From: Brienomyrus brachyistius
Taxonomy: Eukaryota; Chordata; Actinopteri; Osteoglossiformes; Mormyridae
Length of the DNA: 64,000 nucleotides
Direction: 5' to 3'
Assembly: GCF_023856365.1 (NCBI RefSeq)
Contig: NC_064552.1
Location: forward strand, 7,183,160 to 7,247,159
How positions within the stretch are numbered: the stretch's first letter is position 1; the number at the start of each line of letters is the position of its first letter. Below, piece by piece: positions 1 to 11,054 of this stretch. A model generated the notes under the pieces. The model did not search any database. It was not told where the DNA came from and saw only the letters and a list, made by a program, of their open reading frames with translations. A program made the translations under genes and the position numbers.

Positions 1-849
1 AGTTCGACCATATAGTTGTATAGCTTGACTTTTAAATCTTCAGTCTTTTTTTTTCCCCAACCAAAAGAATAGCATAATTCTTGATTTATTATATTTATTA
101 TTCTTCTCCCAGTGTACGAGCCTCAAGAAAACTGCAGCAAGGTGATACCGGTAATACGTAGCTTGAATTTACAGCATTCGATTAAATTTCACAATACATT
201 AGTGTAGTCTGTTCAAACTTGAAACCATGTTTAGATTAGAATTTTACCAAAGGAGACAGACAATAGACAACCAAGTGTATGTTCTTGAATAGGCTAAGGA
301 GGAAGGCCGGTCATTCAATCAGAACTTCAAAAGGTGCTCGCAGTCTGGATCAATGAATTAGCAGTGAAGTCCCATCGTGTTGGCCCTGACACTTAATAAC
401 TGATTTTATAATGATTCCAGGAGTATATAGTTTTCATAATATGATTCACACTCCAGCTGTTACTGGTTAATTGAAGAAGAAGAAAATCAGAGGGAACACT
501 GTAGGTCTAAGGATTTATCTCGCAGGGAAAACTGCTCTTGCAGACATTTTTATGCTGCTGTGTATTTTGATAAGATCAACTAGAGTAACAATTGAGCTGC
601 TTAACGCACTTGGCTGAAGGCTGTGCTGGGGTGTGACTGGAGGAAGGGTTCACAATCAGCCCTTGAACGTGCCAGTAGAGTTTTGAAAATGCAAGCATGT
701 GATTCATAGTCACATGAAGTAATACATTGCCTACATGGAGAGGATGGCATATACATATTAACAATTACATAAGAAAACTCTCTTGGCAGATTTTTTTTTT
801 GCACAGGCATGCACTAAAGTTGTAAAATAAACCACAGTGGGTTTGTTGA

Positions 850-960
850 TGCAACACTGAATTCAATTCCATTTATTTTTATATAGCGCCTTTCACAACA
901 GTGTCGCCCCAAAGGAATTTGCATGGGTATGCTGTGATAGAGTGGAAATTTATAAAGGGA
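850..960. repeat. LINE-tail-like fish repeat fragment
   Basis: The string TTTATATAGCGCCTTTCACAACAGTG is of a kind I have met repeatedly in fish genomes at the 3' end of retroposed repeats. No coding sequence or target duplication is visible. The family assignment is from memory only. Confidence 0.3.
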
Positions 961-1392
961 GAACAATGCAAAAACAGGGAAATGGAAAGTGAAGCAAAAC
1001 TGAGAATTACATATGATTTAATTATTTCCTAAAACATAACTACAGCATGGTGTCTAATGTAAACTGGTTTGCTGGATTTGTAGTGTAGCATATTTACTGT
1101 ATGGCTGGATATTGAAATTGATTACCTCCCCTTGTTAGTTGCACATGGATTCAACTTACTGAGCTAATTATATCTTTGAGGTCAACTTATGTTTTATGAA
1201 TTTGAACCTAATGTGATTGAAAAAAGGTTGGTTGTATTGTTCACCATAGTAAATTTGCTACATTGTACTGAAAAATGAACCAGAAATTACTGGCTTTTTA
1301 ATTTTTTTTCCCCCTTTCAGTGTCATCATATTTCATGTAGTATGGCAAGAAAGTAGTCTAATCAAGCCGTCCATCTTTCATAACTGCTTGTC

Positions 1393-1573
1393 CAATACAG
1401 CACTGTTTCCCAATCCAGTCCTTGGAGACCCACAGACAGTCCATGTTTTTGCTCCCTCCCAGAAGCTGGGAGGTAGCAAAAATGTAGACTGTCTGGAAGG
1501 GATCTCAGAGGTAGCAAAATCATGGACAGGTTGTGGGTCCCTGAGGACCGGATTGGGAAACATTGCAATACTG
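1393..1573. mobile_element. hAT-type MITE with 8-bp target duplication
   Basis: The element spans 1401-1565. Its two ends form long inverted repeats: the left arm begins CACTGTTTCCCAATCC and the right arm ends GGATTGGGAAACATTG, and the pairing continues inward for about 55 bp (GGGACCCAC, TGTCCATG and TTTTGCT blocks on both arms). It is flanked by CAATACAG (1393-1400) and CAATACTG (1566-1573), an 8-bp direct repeat with one mismatch, as expected for the hAT superfamily. It has no coding capacity. Part of the right arm (the GGTAGCAAAA block) is duplicated inside. A diverged relative may lie at 52905-52990. Confidence 0.75.
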
Positions 1574-1584
1574 GGTTACAGTGA

Positions 1585-1712
1585 GCTTGGAGTCTATTCC
1601 AGACAGCTTAGGGCAGAAGTCAGTGTTACACCCTGGATGGCAAGCCAGTGCATCAGAGGGCAAGCACGGTCACACGCTATGGGTGAATCAGAAAACTGGA
1701 GTACCCAATTTA
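1585..1712 (-). repeat. Diverged fragment of the GGATGG-tailed SINE-like family
   Basis: It resembles the body of the intact copies read on the minus strand: a 'gcctatcccaga-agc' block, a 'caccctggatggcaagccagtgcatcagagggca' block and a terminal-stage 'cacacgctatgggtga' block. The tRNA-like head is missing. Related short fragments occur at 2060-2130 and 19030-19090. Confidence 0.45.
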
Positions 1713-2574
1713 AATCCTTTAATCCTCTTTGTGTGGTATTTAATTGATTTATTATGCTAACTTGACTCTACTCATGTTTCCTACTGCTGAAAACACATGA
1801 AATTTTGTTGTATTTTGTTGTAATCAGGTGTGAGATACATTAGAAGATATTTCGTATTCCTAGACTAAACTAATTTTTCATGAGATACTTTAGAATTGGT
1901 GTAATAATATGATTTTTATTTTGATTTGACTAATTTTAATAATGTGTAATGCAATAAATAATGCATAGCTTATGTTTTTATTTGATGTAATGCCTATTAA
2001 TTTAATGTATTTGCATTATATCCCGAGGATACATGTCTACCTCAAGCTTACCTAAATACCTAAATCCCATTTTGGGATGGGATGTCAGTCTGTCACAGTG
2101 CACAAACATGCATACACTCACACAGATAATTGTCATATGGAAAAAAAATCTCACATTTCAGTATTAAATGAATACATGTGTGAAATCCATCACAATTGAT
2201 CCAAATTTTGTGATACCAAAAATGTTTTTTTCCATTGGTAGGTTACAATGAATTGTATAACATTTGTGCCTCGTATATGAAGAGTGATAGAGATCTACTT
2301 CAAAGAGGTTGGTTTCTTTATTTAATATATAAAAAAAAGTTTATTAGATGAATATTTGCCTAATAAAAGCTATAGTAATTGGAGAAATAAAACTTCCAGT
2401 CCCATGGTACATGCGATTGCCATGAGCTGTCAGTCATTGCCAGATTAAATTAAAGGGAATGAATAGATTAACTATTATAAAGTGAGTTCCATTAGTCAGT
2501 GATTGACAACCCCGTAAACTCTGGGTTTAAAAGCCTTGTGTCTCCCAAAGCTAGTAGCTCACCTCTGCCTATGT

Positions 2575-2815
2575 CATTATGCATATGTTGCATTGTAATT
2601 ATTATGATGAATTTAGCAGATGCTTTAGTCCAAAGTGATGCACATATGGGGGAAGTTGGAAGGCAGAGTCCAGGGACAGCTAATAGTTGGGGTTAGGGGC
2701 CTCTCTTCGAAACTAAACGGTATTATGATTGTTCTGCCAACCACAGGATAGGAACCCACGACCTCCGGGATACAGGCAAAGATCCCTGTAACCCACTAAC
2801 CAACACATTACCTCT
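2575..2815. repeat. Fish dispersed repeat fragment
   Basis: The motif TTTAGCAGATGCTTTAGTCCAAAGTGATG is a widespread fish repeat signature as I remember it. It is followed by a tRNA-SINE-like inverted head (GGAACCCACGACCTCCGGG, read on the minus strand as a B-box region). No target duplication or reading frame is visible. The class is uncertain. Confidence 0.35.
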
Positions 2816-2819
2816 GTAA

Positions 2820-4510
2820 TAAGACAATTAAAAATAGAATTGTCTCATGTATTTGCATGCGTATCCCTTATACACTGTATTAAAAGAATAGAAAGGAAAG
2901 GAGAAGAATCTTTCAATTATTAGGGAAGTGTGAACCCAAACATTACAAAGATCAAATACGTAACACAAACTATAAGGCATTGAAGCAGCATCAAGAGAAA
3001 AGCTCCATCCTTAATCTTTTTGTCTGAAACTGAGCCCTCGTATGAGTATCAGAATCGCTGCAAGATGGTACCCATATTAAAAGCTTTATTTGTATTCTTC
3101 CTTTTCGCACAGTTCAGCTGCTGGGTCAGGAGCAATCGGTTTTCACCGACTCTCAAAGCAGTTCAAAAGAAGAGTTTAGCATCTTTCATTTTTCTTTTGT
3201 TTATTTCCCTGGCAACCATTAATTTCAGAATGCTGAATCCATAACAATAGGATGTAGAAATTATTTACATAATATAATTTATGAGTAAATGTAGATTGTA
3301 TCTCTATACACACACTTCCACAAATCTTCCTTGATATTAATTTAAAATCCAAGCCTGGCTCGATATATTTGTTTCTTCTAAATTTCTCTAAATATTGATA
3401 AAAAAGTATTACTGTAAGTTGCTGGTTTTGTTGTTTTATCAGTTAATGGCACTTGAAACTTGAGGAGGCAAATTTATTTCTATTAATATTCTTCTATAAT
3501 ACTACACAAATTGCATTGTAAATTCATTTTGGATTTTCCACCAAAAACGAGAAAGAATTCTGTCCATTCATACTGTCATTCCTGTTGCTTTCTTCTCTTT
3601 CCAGTGAGAAGTCTTGCAGAAATATATATTAGAAATTGGTTATTTTGGGATCATGCAAAGTGGGTGTCGCCTATCTAAGAGACATCTGTTTCAAAAATAC
3701 TACTAATTTATTCAGGTCAAATGTTACTGCAATTCCACAGAAATACCAGCTGTGATGAATGCCTGGAGCGAGTCGATTACTAAGTTGCTAAGCTGTCGTT
3801 GACGGTTTATACCAATGACACTGGTGCACATTTCAAAACGGCATAAGTAACAAAGATTGTTAGAAGAAAGGTAAGAAAGAACTCATCTCTCCAAGACAAT
3901 TTAAAGGATTAAATGAATGACTGCTTTAAAAGCTTTCCTACAGAGGGTAAAATATTAATATTTGCAGACTTGCATTACCATGTCCTTTAGAGTGGAGCAA
4001 CAATAATTTATGAATCTCATTTTCAACCTACTTCACTAGTTTTTCATAGAGTGTGATATTCATAGGAATGCAAAATTCCAATCTGGATCTATCAGACTAT
4101 GAACGACCAATCTGTTAACCTTACAAACTTCCAGCATTCCAAAAATATGGTATGATTGGATTTTTTTTTTCATCATATTCAATAGCCAACCTTTAAAATT
4201 TGTATGTTTGCCCAGTCATCTACCAAGGGAAAAGATCTGTAACTCAACCAAAACTGAATGTCCCCCAATCAGCCTCCATGCCACAGCCAAACTATCATAT
4301 TTTTGTTTTATAAATATATTTTAAAGAGGGAGTAACTTTATAAATATTCAGGTTGTAAAAGCTAGATTAATATCTTGTCCATTTCCATCAAAGATCTGTA
4401 TAGCATAACAAAAGGCAGGTACTTAACCTGCATCATCGATAAAAGAAATAACTAAAATAATACTATCATGTTTAGCTGAAAGAAACTGCACACTTGTACA
4501 AGCATAAAAA
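2820..4510. other. Unique AT-rich sequence, nothing recognised
   Basis: I see no coding segment, known repeat or RNA gene. A short run with frames open on the plus strand (3020-3244) has leucine/phenylalanine-rich chance composition and no recognisable domain. It is probably intronic if the minus-strand gene model is right. Confidence 0.4.
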
Positions 4511-4521
4511 CCATTACCTAC

Positions 4522-4577
4522 CTGTTAGCAGCGTATAAATAAGTTCCGTTGGGTTACAGTCTTCATCCAAATGATGC
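4522..4577 (-). CDS. Candidate host exon (56 bp), unidentified protein
   Basis: On the minus strand an acceptor with a good pyrimidine-containing tract (ATGTCTTCATTGCAG) is followed by 56 bp with one open frame, encoding HHLDEDCNPTELIYTLLT. It ends at a near-consensus donor (AACAG/GTAGGTAATG). The exon starts with one base completing a codon and ends with one base. That joins in phase with the candidate exon at 16293-16369, which ends with two bases (AG + G = Arg). I do not recognise the protein. The splice sites are strong, but an exon this short can occur by chance. Confidence 0.35.
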
Positions 4578-4579
4578 CT

Positions 4580-5515
4580 GCAATGAAGACATGTCTGCAC
4601 GGCAGTGTTGTTCAGTTGTAATTCAAAAGCGAACAACAAACCAGTTCTTGCTACCTTAAAATAGCGCTGTGGTTTTACTGATATATTCAAAATATCCCAA
4701 TCAAAATTCCCGCCAATAAATAATAGAGCACATTAGAAAGAAACTTGGAAGATGCCTCCTGTTTTGCAACGTTTCTTAACTTTGTGCGAAGACGCCACAC
4801 ATGACAGTGCACATGAGAGTGGAAGAGCATGTAAATCAGCAGCTTTGTTGTCAGTTCTGTTGATGGCTTCTGGCAATAAAAAAATAAATAACCTGGCAAT
4901 AAATAAACTGAATAAAATATATGGTGCTTTACCAGTGATAAAAAAGGCATTGAAGAAGATCCATTTTCTGATCCAGGGTTTAGTTGTCTATGGACAGAGA
5001 GGAGCTAGAGATACTGTATCTTTACTGTAGTTTTTGTGTCATTTCTTTTTCCACGTATTTTCTGAAACAATAGGTGGTTAAAACGACTCAAGCGTTATGA
5101 AAAATTTGTTTAGTCTGGGAATAAGTGAATGAATGTGGCGTCTACAAGGAGAATTAAATGGCAATGCATTTAATTAAGTTCTTGCGTGCTAAAACTGTAT
5201 TTTGTCTACCTCTAAATCAATATATCAATTCCATACTGCAAAAAATAGCTGCCTGTTATGTCAAATTTCATGCTAACGATCCTAATGTCCAATTAAACAA
5301 TGGCATATAATAATAAAAGAATAATAACGTCACATTATTAGTGTGTGCATAGGTGCGCGCGCATGTGTGTGTGTGTGTGGGTCATGTTTAGTAGCTCTGT
5401 AACACTGTTGCTTTGTACCACTAACTTTGAATCCTGCCTCTGCTTTCTGCAAGAAAATCCCATAATAATATTATTACATGTAAACATCAAATTGTTTTAT
5501 ATAAAATATAAAATG
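4580..5515. other. Unique sequence, no gene recognised
   Basis: Two overlapping open frames of about 90 codons on opposite strands (4687-4950 and 4752-5030) have no recognisable motif. No repeat is evident apart from a short GT run near 5355-5380. Confidence 0.35.
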
Positions 5516-5532
5516 ATATATATATATATATC

Positions 5533-5534
5533 TT

Positions 5535-5604
<70 letters not shown>

Positions 5605-5630
5605 GTATGATTTTATATATATATATATAT
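5533..5630. repeat. GATA microsatellite followed by TA tract
   Basis: About 17 uninterrupted TAGA/GATA units (5535-5604), preceded and followed by short TA runs, lie directly against the SINE-like element that follows. Confidence 0.95.
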
Positions 5631-5631
5631 A

Positions 5632-5988
5632 GGGCCGGCATGGTGGTGCAGTGGTTAGCACTGTTGCCTCACACCTCTGGGACCCGGGTTCGAGTCTCCG
5701 CCTGGGTTAGGGTTAGGGTGGAGTTTGCATGTTCTCCCCATGTCGTCGTGGGGTTTCCTCCGGGTACTCCGGTTTCCCCCCACGGTCCAAAAACATGCTG
5801 AGGCTAATTGGAGTCGCTAAATTGCCCATAGGTGTGCATGTGTGAGTGAATGGTGTGTGAGTGTGCCCTGCGATGGGCTGGCCCCCCATCCTGGGTTGTT
5901 CCCTGCCTCGTGCCCATTGCTTCCGGGATAGGCTCCAGACCCCCCGCGACCCAATAGGATAAGCGGTTTGGAAAATGGATGGATGGAT
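5632..5988 (+). mobile_element. tRNA-headed SINE-like element, copy 1
   Basis: A nearly full-length copy of the commonest repeat in the window. The head carries RNA polymerase III-like boxes: A box TGGTGCAGTGG (5644-5654) and B box GGTTCGAGTCT (5687-5697). The body is shared with copies at 25.7, 30.9, 37.5 and 46.7 kb, and the tail is ATGGATGGATGG. This copy differs from the others just after the head: where others read CACATGTGTGCGG it has GGGTTAGGGTTAGGGTGG. It sits between AT repeats, so a target duplication cannot be read. Short open frames across it are meaningless. Confidence 0.8.
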
Positions 5989-5989
5989 A

Positions 5990-7300
5990 TATATATATAT
6001 ATAATTTATTTTTTTTACACTGCATGGACCATAACAATATCCACCAATGCCACTGGGGAAGTGGGTGGTCTTAAAAAGCACTTTAACTTCAAGGTCAAAT
6101 TTCATAATCTCATCAGATTACAGCAGAAATATGTTTGGCTAATGAATCCTCATAGCAATAATTAATCGATATTTCAATATTCACAGGTGTCTCATCTCAT
6201 AATAATCACTGTACCTTTTATATAGCACAAGCTAAACTGTTTGACATTGAAAGCTGTACTTCCATATTGACTCCTAGTGAATAACAGTTCTTTTTTCCTA
6301 CATGACACATCTAGTCTCCCTCACATAAGACATTTTCAGGCATAATTCTCAAACATCAACACTGATACTAAGATCCCAATAATTCATATTTGCCTTCAGG
6401 TTTAAAGAGGGGGGGGGGGCATCTCATCACTTCTTCTCAGGAGTAATTATGAACGCAAGTAGGTTGAGTTGAGAAATAGTTCCGCAGTATAGTCTGCCTT
6501 AATGTGGAAAAGCATTATGTCATTTTGAGATGACGTTGGCTGCAGCATAGTTCAAGGATTTACCCCTGAGAAAATGTCTTATTCTGTGACAGTAAGTCTT
6601 GATCACCAAATAACAGGTAACTCCTTGGGTATACGTGATGAAGAAGGTAGACTATTGCATTTTTATTTTCCATAGGATTGTTTGTATCCATTACTGTACA
6701 TATATCCATTTTGTATTTAGGTTAATTATATTATTACATTGTGTACATTGTATTTGTTATACTTTTTATGTATGTTTATGTATCACGGCAATATATAGTT
6801 AATGTCCTCTCTCTGACATCAAAGTGAATATAAAATATTGAATTTCCTTTAATTAATCATGTCTGGAAATATAACGCAAACCTGATCATTATTTCTGTGG
6901 GTGGTAGTGAGAATTTTGTTCTATCATCTCACATGTTAGTGCTGGTTCACAAAAATGATAAAACAATAGATCTTTTACTATATCAGATAAATAAAACGAA
7001 ACCAATGCAGCAGTCGTCCTACATGTGGGATGCTGTTTGTCCTGAGAGAGAGAGTCTGGTGACCATGCTGATTGGTCTGATCTTTATTATAGCCCCTGAT
7101 CGGAGCAGATGTCTAGTGAGGTGTTCAGGGCCTTTAATTGTTTGTTTGCTTTTCTGTTTGTTTGTTTTTCTGTCCTTTTTATTGGGAGGTCTAGATATGA
7201 GTGTTTAAGAAGGTTTGTTTGTGTTTTCCTTTCCATTCTGTCTCCTATAAGCTGTTCTGAAATAGCCATGATACTGTATGTAGATGAGTTAGCAGTGTAG
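5990..7300. other. Mostly unique intergenic or intronic sequence
   Basis: No gene or known repeat is recognised. There is a poly-G run near 6410 and a TTTG-rich stretch around 7137-7175. Open frames at 6897-7208 and its opposite strand show no domain. Confidence 0.35.
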
Positions 7301-7304
7301 CCCA

Positions 7305-7436
7305 GATTGTCCCCATATACCATGGGATGTCAGTCCATCATACACACACACATTCAGTCACACACCACTAACTGCATATCTTTGGAATACAGAAAAAAAT
7401 GGAAGCACCCAAAGGAATCCCACATTACATGTGGAG
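7305..7436 (-). repeat. Diverged SINE-like family fragment
   Basis: Minus-strand resemblance to the body of the GGATGG-tailed family: 'gggatgtcagtccatca', 'cacacattcagtcacaca' and 'gaagcacccaaaggaatcccaca' correspond in order to body blocks of the intact copies. Ends are not defined. Confidence 0.45.
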
Positions 7437-7439
7437 GAT

Positions 7440-8070
7440 ATACTCAAATAACAGTAGAAAAAAAATCCAGCAAGTAACATTATGTACGTTATGTAAGCAT
7501 AAAGTTGTCAAGAATTAACTTCAATCAGCTAAATTATGTAAACCTCTGGATATTCTTTTAAGTTAAATGGCAACATGCTCGCAATATTTTCTGACACATA
7601 CTTTCTACAAGTATAAAAATTAAATAATTTGCTAATGAATAAAACAGTTGCACAACTAAAGTGAGACATTCAAAATTTTCCAGAAAAAAAACAAAAACTG
7701 AACTATTCAGTATTGTGAGGCAGCAAGGCTGGACAGTTTAGTTCAGTAGCCTGGTTCCTGGTATGCTTTGCATGGTGTTGCTAGTGGGTGTTTTAGAGTG
7801 TGTTGTAATGTGCGTATTTTATGCTATACTGTAAATACTGTTGTACCGTGTGTTGGCTTCCCGTAAAGAGTGTGTATTGCATTAATGTCTCACCCTGAGT
7901 GTGTGTGTAATGTTATGTGTGTATTTTCTGTGCTTCCATTAGCATACTGGGCACTGGTCTGTGTTATAAAAGTAGGGTTTCCAGTAGAAACCATGTAAAT
8001 CCTGTCACTCAAATGGCAATGACTCACAGTATGATCATCAAAAATAACATTTAAATCTCCATTGACTCTC
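7440..8070. other. Unique sequence, nothing recognised
   Basis: No open frame, tandem array or known element. A TG-rich patch at 7890-7930 is too short to call a microsatellite. Confidence 0.35.
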
Positions 8071-8075
8071 TAAAC

Positions 8076-8290
8076 CACTACATGGCACACACACATCCAC
8101 TGACACACGAAAACATATAGTTGAGGTAATTTAGAGACATTGATCAACTACATGTCTCTGGAGTGCATGAGGAAGGCAGAGTACTTGGAGGAAAATCACG
8201 TAACACAGGGAGATCATGCCGATTCCATACGTGAAAAGTGATGATAGGATTTTAATCTGCAATCCCAGAGGTGTGAGGCCACCCTGTTTC
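8076..8290 (-). repeat. Diverged SINE-like family copy
   Basis: Read on the minus strand, the sequence ends in the head region (CCCAGAGGTGTGAGGC at about 8264-8280 matches the other copies exactly) and carries a diverged body. The GGATGG tail is missing. An old, truncated copy. Confidence 0.6.
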
Positions 8291-8299
8291 CTACATTTC

Positions 8300-9120
8300 A
8301 ACATATTTTTCTGAAAACAAAGTAATTTTGTTCAGACAATGTATTGTACTGTAGCACAAAGAACATTACTAGCTACATGCCATAACAAAGATACAGGAAA
8401 TAAATAAGCAAAATAGGATAAATAACTAAGGGAGCACAAAGATTATTGAAAACAGGTACTTGCACACAGGCGCTGTTGCAGAGTTAATCAAACAATTCGC
8501 ATCACTTGCTGTTATGCACAATGTCTCTGGTCAGTCCTATTATCATTATTATAAAATAGATGCCATTTTAAGCTATTGTGGCTAGTAAAAGATATCTTGA
8601 TGACTTTTGTGAGTGAGGCAGTTGTTAGTCAATGTTTGACAGTGATTTCAAAGACTGCAAAACATGCAGCTGAGCAAAGTAAGCTTCCGAATTCCTAATT
8701 CAGCCCAGTTGCTAAGATTCACGAAAAACACCCTACGAGTTAATACGGTCAAAATCATTAAAAGGTGATGGTGTAAGGAACACAAACAGTACCTACTGAA
8801 CAGCAGAGAAAAACATATGGTCAGATGAGTCACCCTTCAGTCTATTTCCAACAAGCATCTGAGTACAAGTAGAGTACACCAAAAGAGGCCTACTGTTTTG
8901 AGATCTTCTTTCAATGAGTGAAATGTTTTGGCAGCTGCCATATGTTGTGGCATACACACCCTCAAGACCTCCTTGCCTATAAGTCTTGCCTAGATAACTT
9001 GTCACAGCAGCAGACAATGCTTCTTATCTGCAGACTACCCCACTGCAAGTCATCAACACATTTTACTTTCTTTATTGTACTGTTTCTGCTGAACTTTGGC
9101 CAGCATATACTCTCACCATG
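8300..9120. other. Unique sequence; one acceptor-like site on the minus strand
   Basis: Around 8793-8820 the minus strand has a strong pyrimidine-rich acceptor-like string (TTTTTCTCTGCTGTTCAG) followed by an open frame of about 48 codons. No good donor fits in phase with the other candidate exons, so I do not call an exon. Nothing else is recognised. Confidence 0.3.
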
Positions 9121-9124
9121 CATA

Positions 9125-9268
9125 CACAGCCATGTGTCGCTTAACAACAGGGATACATTCTGTAAAGTGTGTCATTAGGTGATTTAGTCATTGTGTGATC
9201 ATAGAGTGTATAGTACTTACACAGACCTAGATGGTATGGCCTACTGCACACAGACTATATGGTATTAT
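9125..9268 (+). mobile_element. DNA-transposon remnant, mammalian MER-like in sequence
   Basis: The run beginning CAGCCATGTGTCGCTTAAC and containing GGGATACATTCTG, GTCATTAGGTGATTT, CATAGAGTGTA and ACCTAGATGGTATGGCCTAC closely resembles one end of a cut-and-paste DNA transposon that I remember from mammalian genomes. I cannot name the family with certainty. Only one end is present. The sequence breaks off where the tRNA-SINE and LINE fragment begin. Confidence 0.4.
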
Positions 9269-9280
9269 ATAGATATTGTG

Positions 9281-9423
9281 GATGGGTGTTTCTGAGGCTA
9301 AGGATCTGTGCCAGAAACTGGAAGGTTGCTGGTTCAAATCCCGTGAACGCCCACAGTAATTCTCCTCCGTTGGGCCCTTGAGCAAAGCCCTTAACCTCCA
9401 ATTGCTTCATTCTGGGTATTCAA
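9281..9423 (+). mobile_element. tRNA-derived SINE (second family)
   Basis: A B-box-like GGTTCAAATCC (9331-9341) lies in a tRNA-like head. It is followed by TTGGGCCCTTGAGCAAAGCCCTTAACC, a block typical of a common fish SINE class. Another copy is at 36441-36600 and a head-only relative at 31223-31319. It abuts the LINE tail at 9424. Confidence 0.6.
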
Positions 9424-10098
9424 TTAAATTCTTCATTGTCATATGTACAAGTACGAGTACCACGTACAATGAAATGCTTACTTGCATGTCCTTCTGCAGA
9501 CAGTGAACATAGACAAGATGACAAATAAAAACACACAATAAATAAGTGAATGTAGTGATGAAGTGAATATAAGTAAATAAATAATAACTGAATCCTAGGA
9601 ATAAATAGAGACAGTGGCAGAAATATACGTGTGGGTAGCAGTGGAGGTGACACAAGGTTACTGATTGTTCATGAGTTTGATTGCAGTTGGGTAGAAACTG
9701 TTCCTAAACATGGAGGTGCGCGTGCGAATGGACTTTAGTCACTTCCCAGATGGGAGGAGGGTGAAAAGTGACAGAGCAGGGTGGCTGGGGTCCCGCCTGA
9801 TACAGTTCACTTTCCTGAGACAGCGTGCAGTGTGGATGTCATGGATCGCAGGGAGCTGTGTGCCCGTGATCTTCTGTGCTGAGTTCACCACATGCTTCAG
9901 AACTCAGGATGGATTCCACAGTACAGCTGTAGAATCTGCACAGGGTTGTGGGGGACATCCGGGCTTTCCTCAGTCTCCTGAGGAAGTAGAGGCATTGTTG
10001 GGCTTTCTTGACTATTGCCGCAGTGTGACTTGACCATTTAAGGTCATCAGTGAGGGTGACTCCAAGGAACCTAAAGTTCCTAGATGTTGGCACAAGTG
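9424..10098 (-). mobile_element. 5'-truncated non-LTR retrotransposon (CR1/L2/Rex-like)
   Basis: The minus strand encodes the C-terminal end of a LINE reverse-transcriptase protein (9839-10093) with the blocks FLGVTLTDDLKWSSH, IVKKAQQCLYFLRRLRKA and FYSCTVESIL, characteristic of the CR1/L2/Rex group of fish LINEs. The frame then breaks. The 3' untranslated part continues to 9424, ending in a region (TTCATTGTCATATGTAC, TACAATGAAAT) often seen at such tails. The catalytic RT core is missing because the copy is 5' truncated, so it is inactive. Confidence 0.75.
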
Positions 10099-10099
10099 T

Positions 10100-10680
10100 T
10101 CAACAGAGTATACTGCACACAGCACCGGTCGGTTGCGTGTCATACTACCATACCAACGATGTCTTTTTACCGTTTGTCCTCGATATCTCCATTTTTGAAA
10201 GATGTTGTGGCTGCTGAGCTGTAACTTCCTTCGCTGACATCTGTTGTTTTCTGTGAGCGAGTTCTCATCACTTTTATGACTCGTGTGTATGTGTTAAAAA
10301 TGTATTGAACATTATTGGTTGTGAATATGGGAGGATTCAGTAGCATAAGACCCGCTCCACTAACTCAGTTAGCCTTGCTGTTCAATTGTTGGGCACTGGT
10401 TGTCCATTCGTGTGAAATTATCGTACGGTTGGCTGAAATTATGTTCATTTCTGTGATGTGATAGGCTTACGTTCCAGGCCTAATGTGTGTATTGATATTT
10501 TACTGTCTTTGAATGATTGACATGAACAAGGTTGTTTATTAAAATAATGGCAGAAGTGGGGAAATGGTGTTTGCCAGTTATCCCAATAACCAAAACACAG
10601 AGCAGACACTGCAACTGCGAAAACTTGGGTGAAAATTCCTAGTAAGACTTTACTTAAAGCTCTCACCTATACTGTGTTAT
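10100..10680. other. Unique sequence
   Basis: No repeat is recognised. A minus-strand open frame of 73 codons (10445-10666) has no known motif; a GTAAGC donor-like site occurs at its end, but the acceptor is poor. Confidence 0.3.
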
Positions 10681-11050
10681 GGAAACCTATAATGCATTAT
10701 AATGGTCGGTGTAAGAATTCATAAAGCAGTACATCTTCTACTGACAGTCAAAAGGCATTAGAGTGTTGATTATAATACTTTATAACCTCCATTGAAGGTC
10801 TTATCTGTAGTGCACTATAGGTAACTTTATAATGCATTTTAGTGAATTATAAGAATTAAGGATGCTTTGTACTGCATCATGAAATTGTCTATAGTATATT
10901 GTAGAGGAGAGCTTCATAAAACATTGATAACGCGTAATAAACATGGCTATATATGCCTTTTTGTTAATATTTATATCCATGTTCATAATGCTTTGTGAAT
11001 GCATTATAATGAGTTATCAATGTGTTTATAGATTGTTATAGAAAGCCATT
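10680..11050. repeat. TATAATGCATTATAATG dispersed repeat / MITE-like
   Basis: The interval is dotted with the palindromic TATAATGCATTATAATG core and its variants (10690, 10830, 10990, 11005) and ends TAGATTGTTATAGAAA. I recognise this style of sequence as a fish MITE-like repeat. A shorter related patch is at 26220-26250. Terminal repeats and target duplications were not resolved. Confidence 0.4.
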
Positions 11051-11054
11051 CATA

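Noticed and set aside
5607..6105. Open frames across SINE-like copy 1 (and equivalents at 25.7, 30.9, 37.5 and 46.7 kb)
   Set aside because: The same frames recur in every copy of the repeat and reflect its sequence, not a protein.
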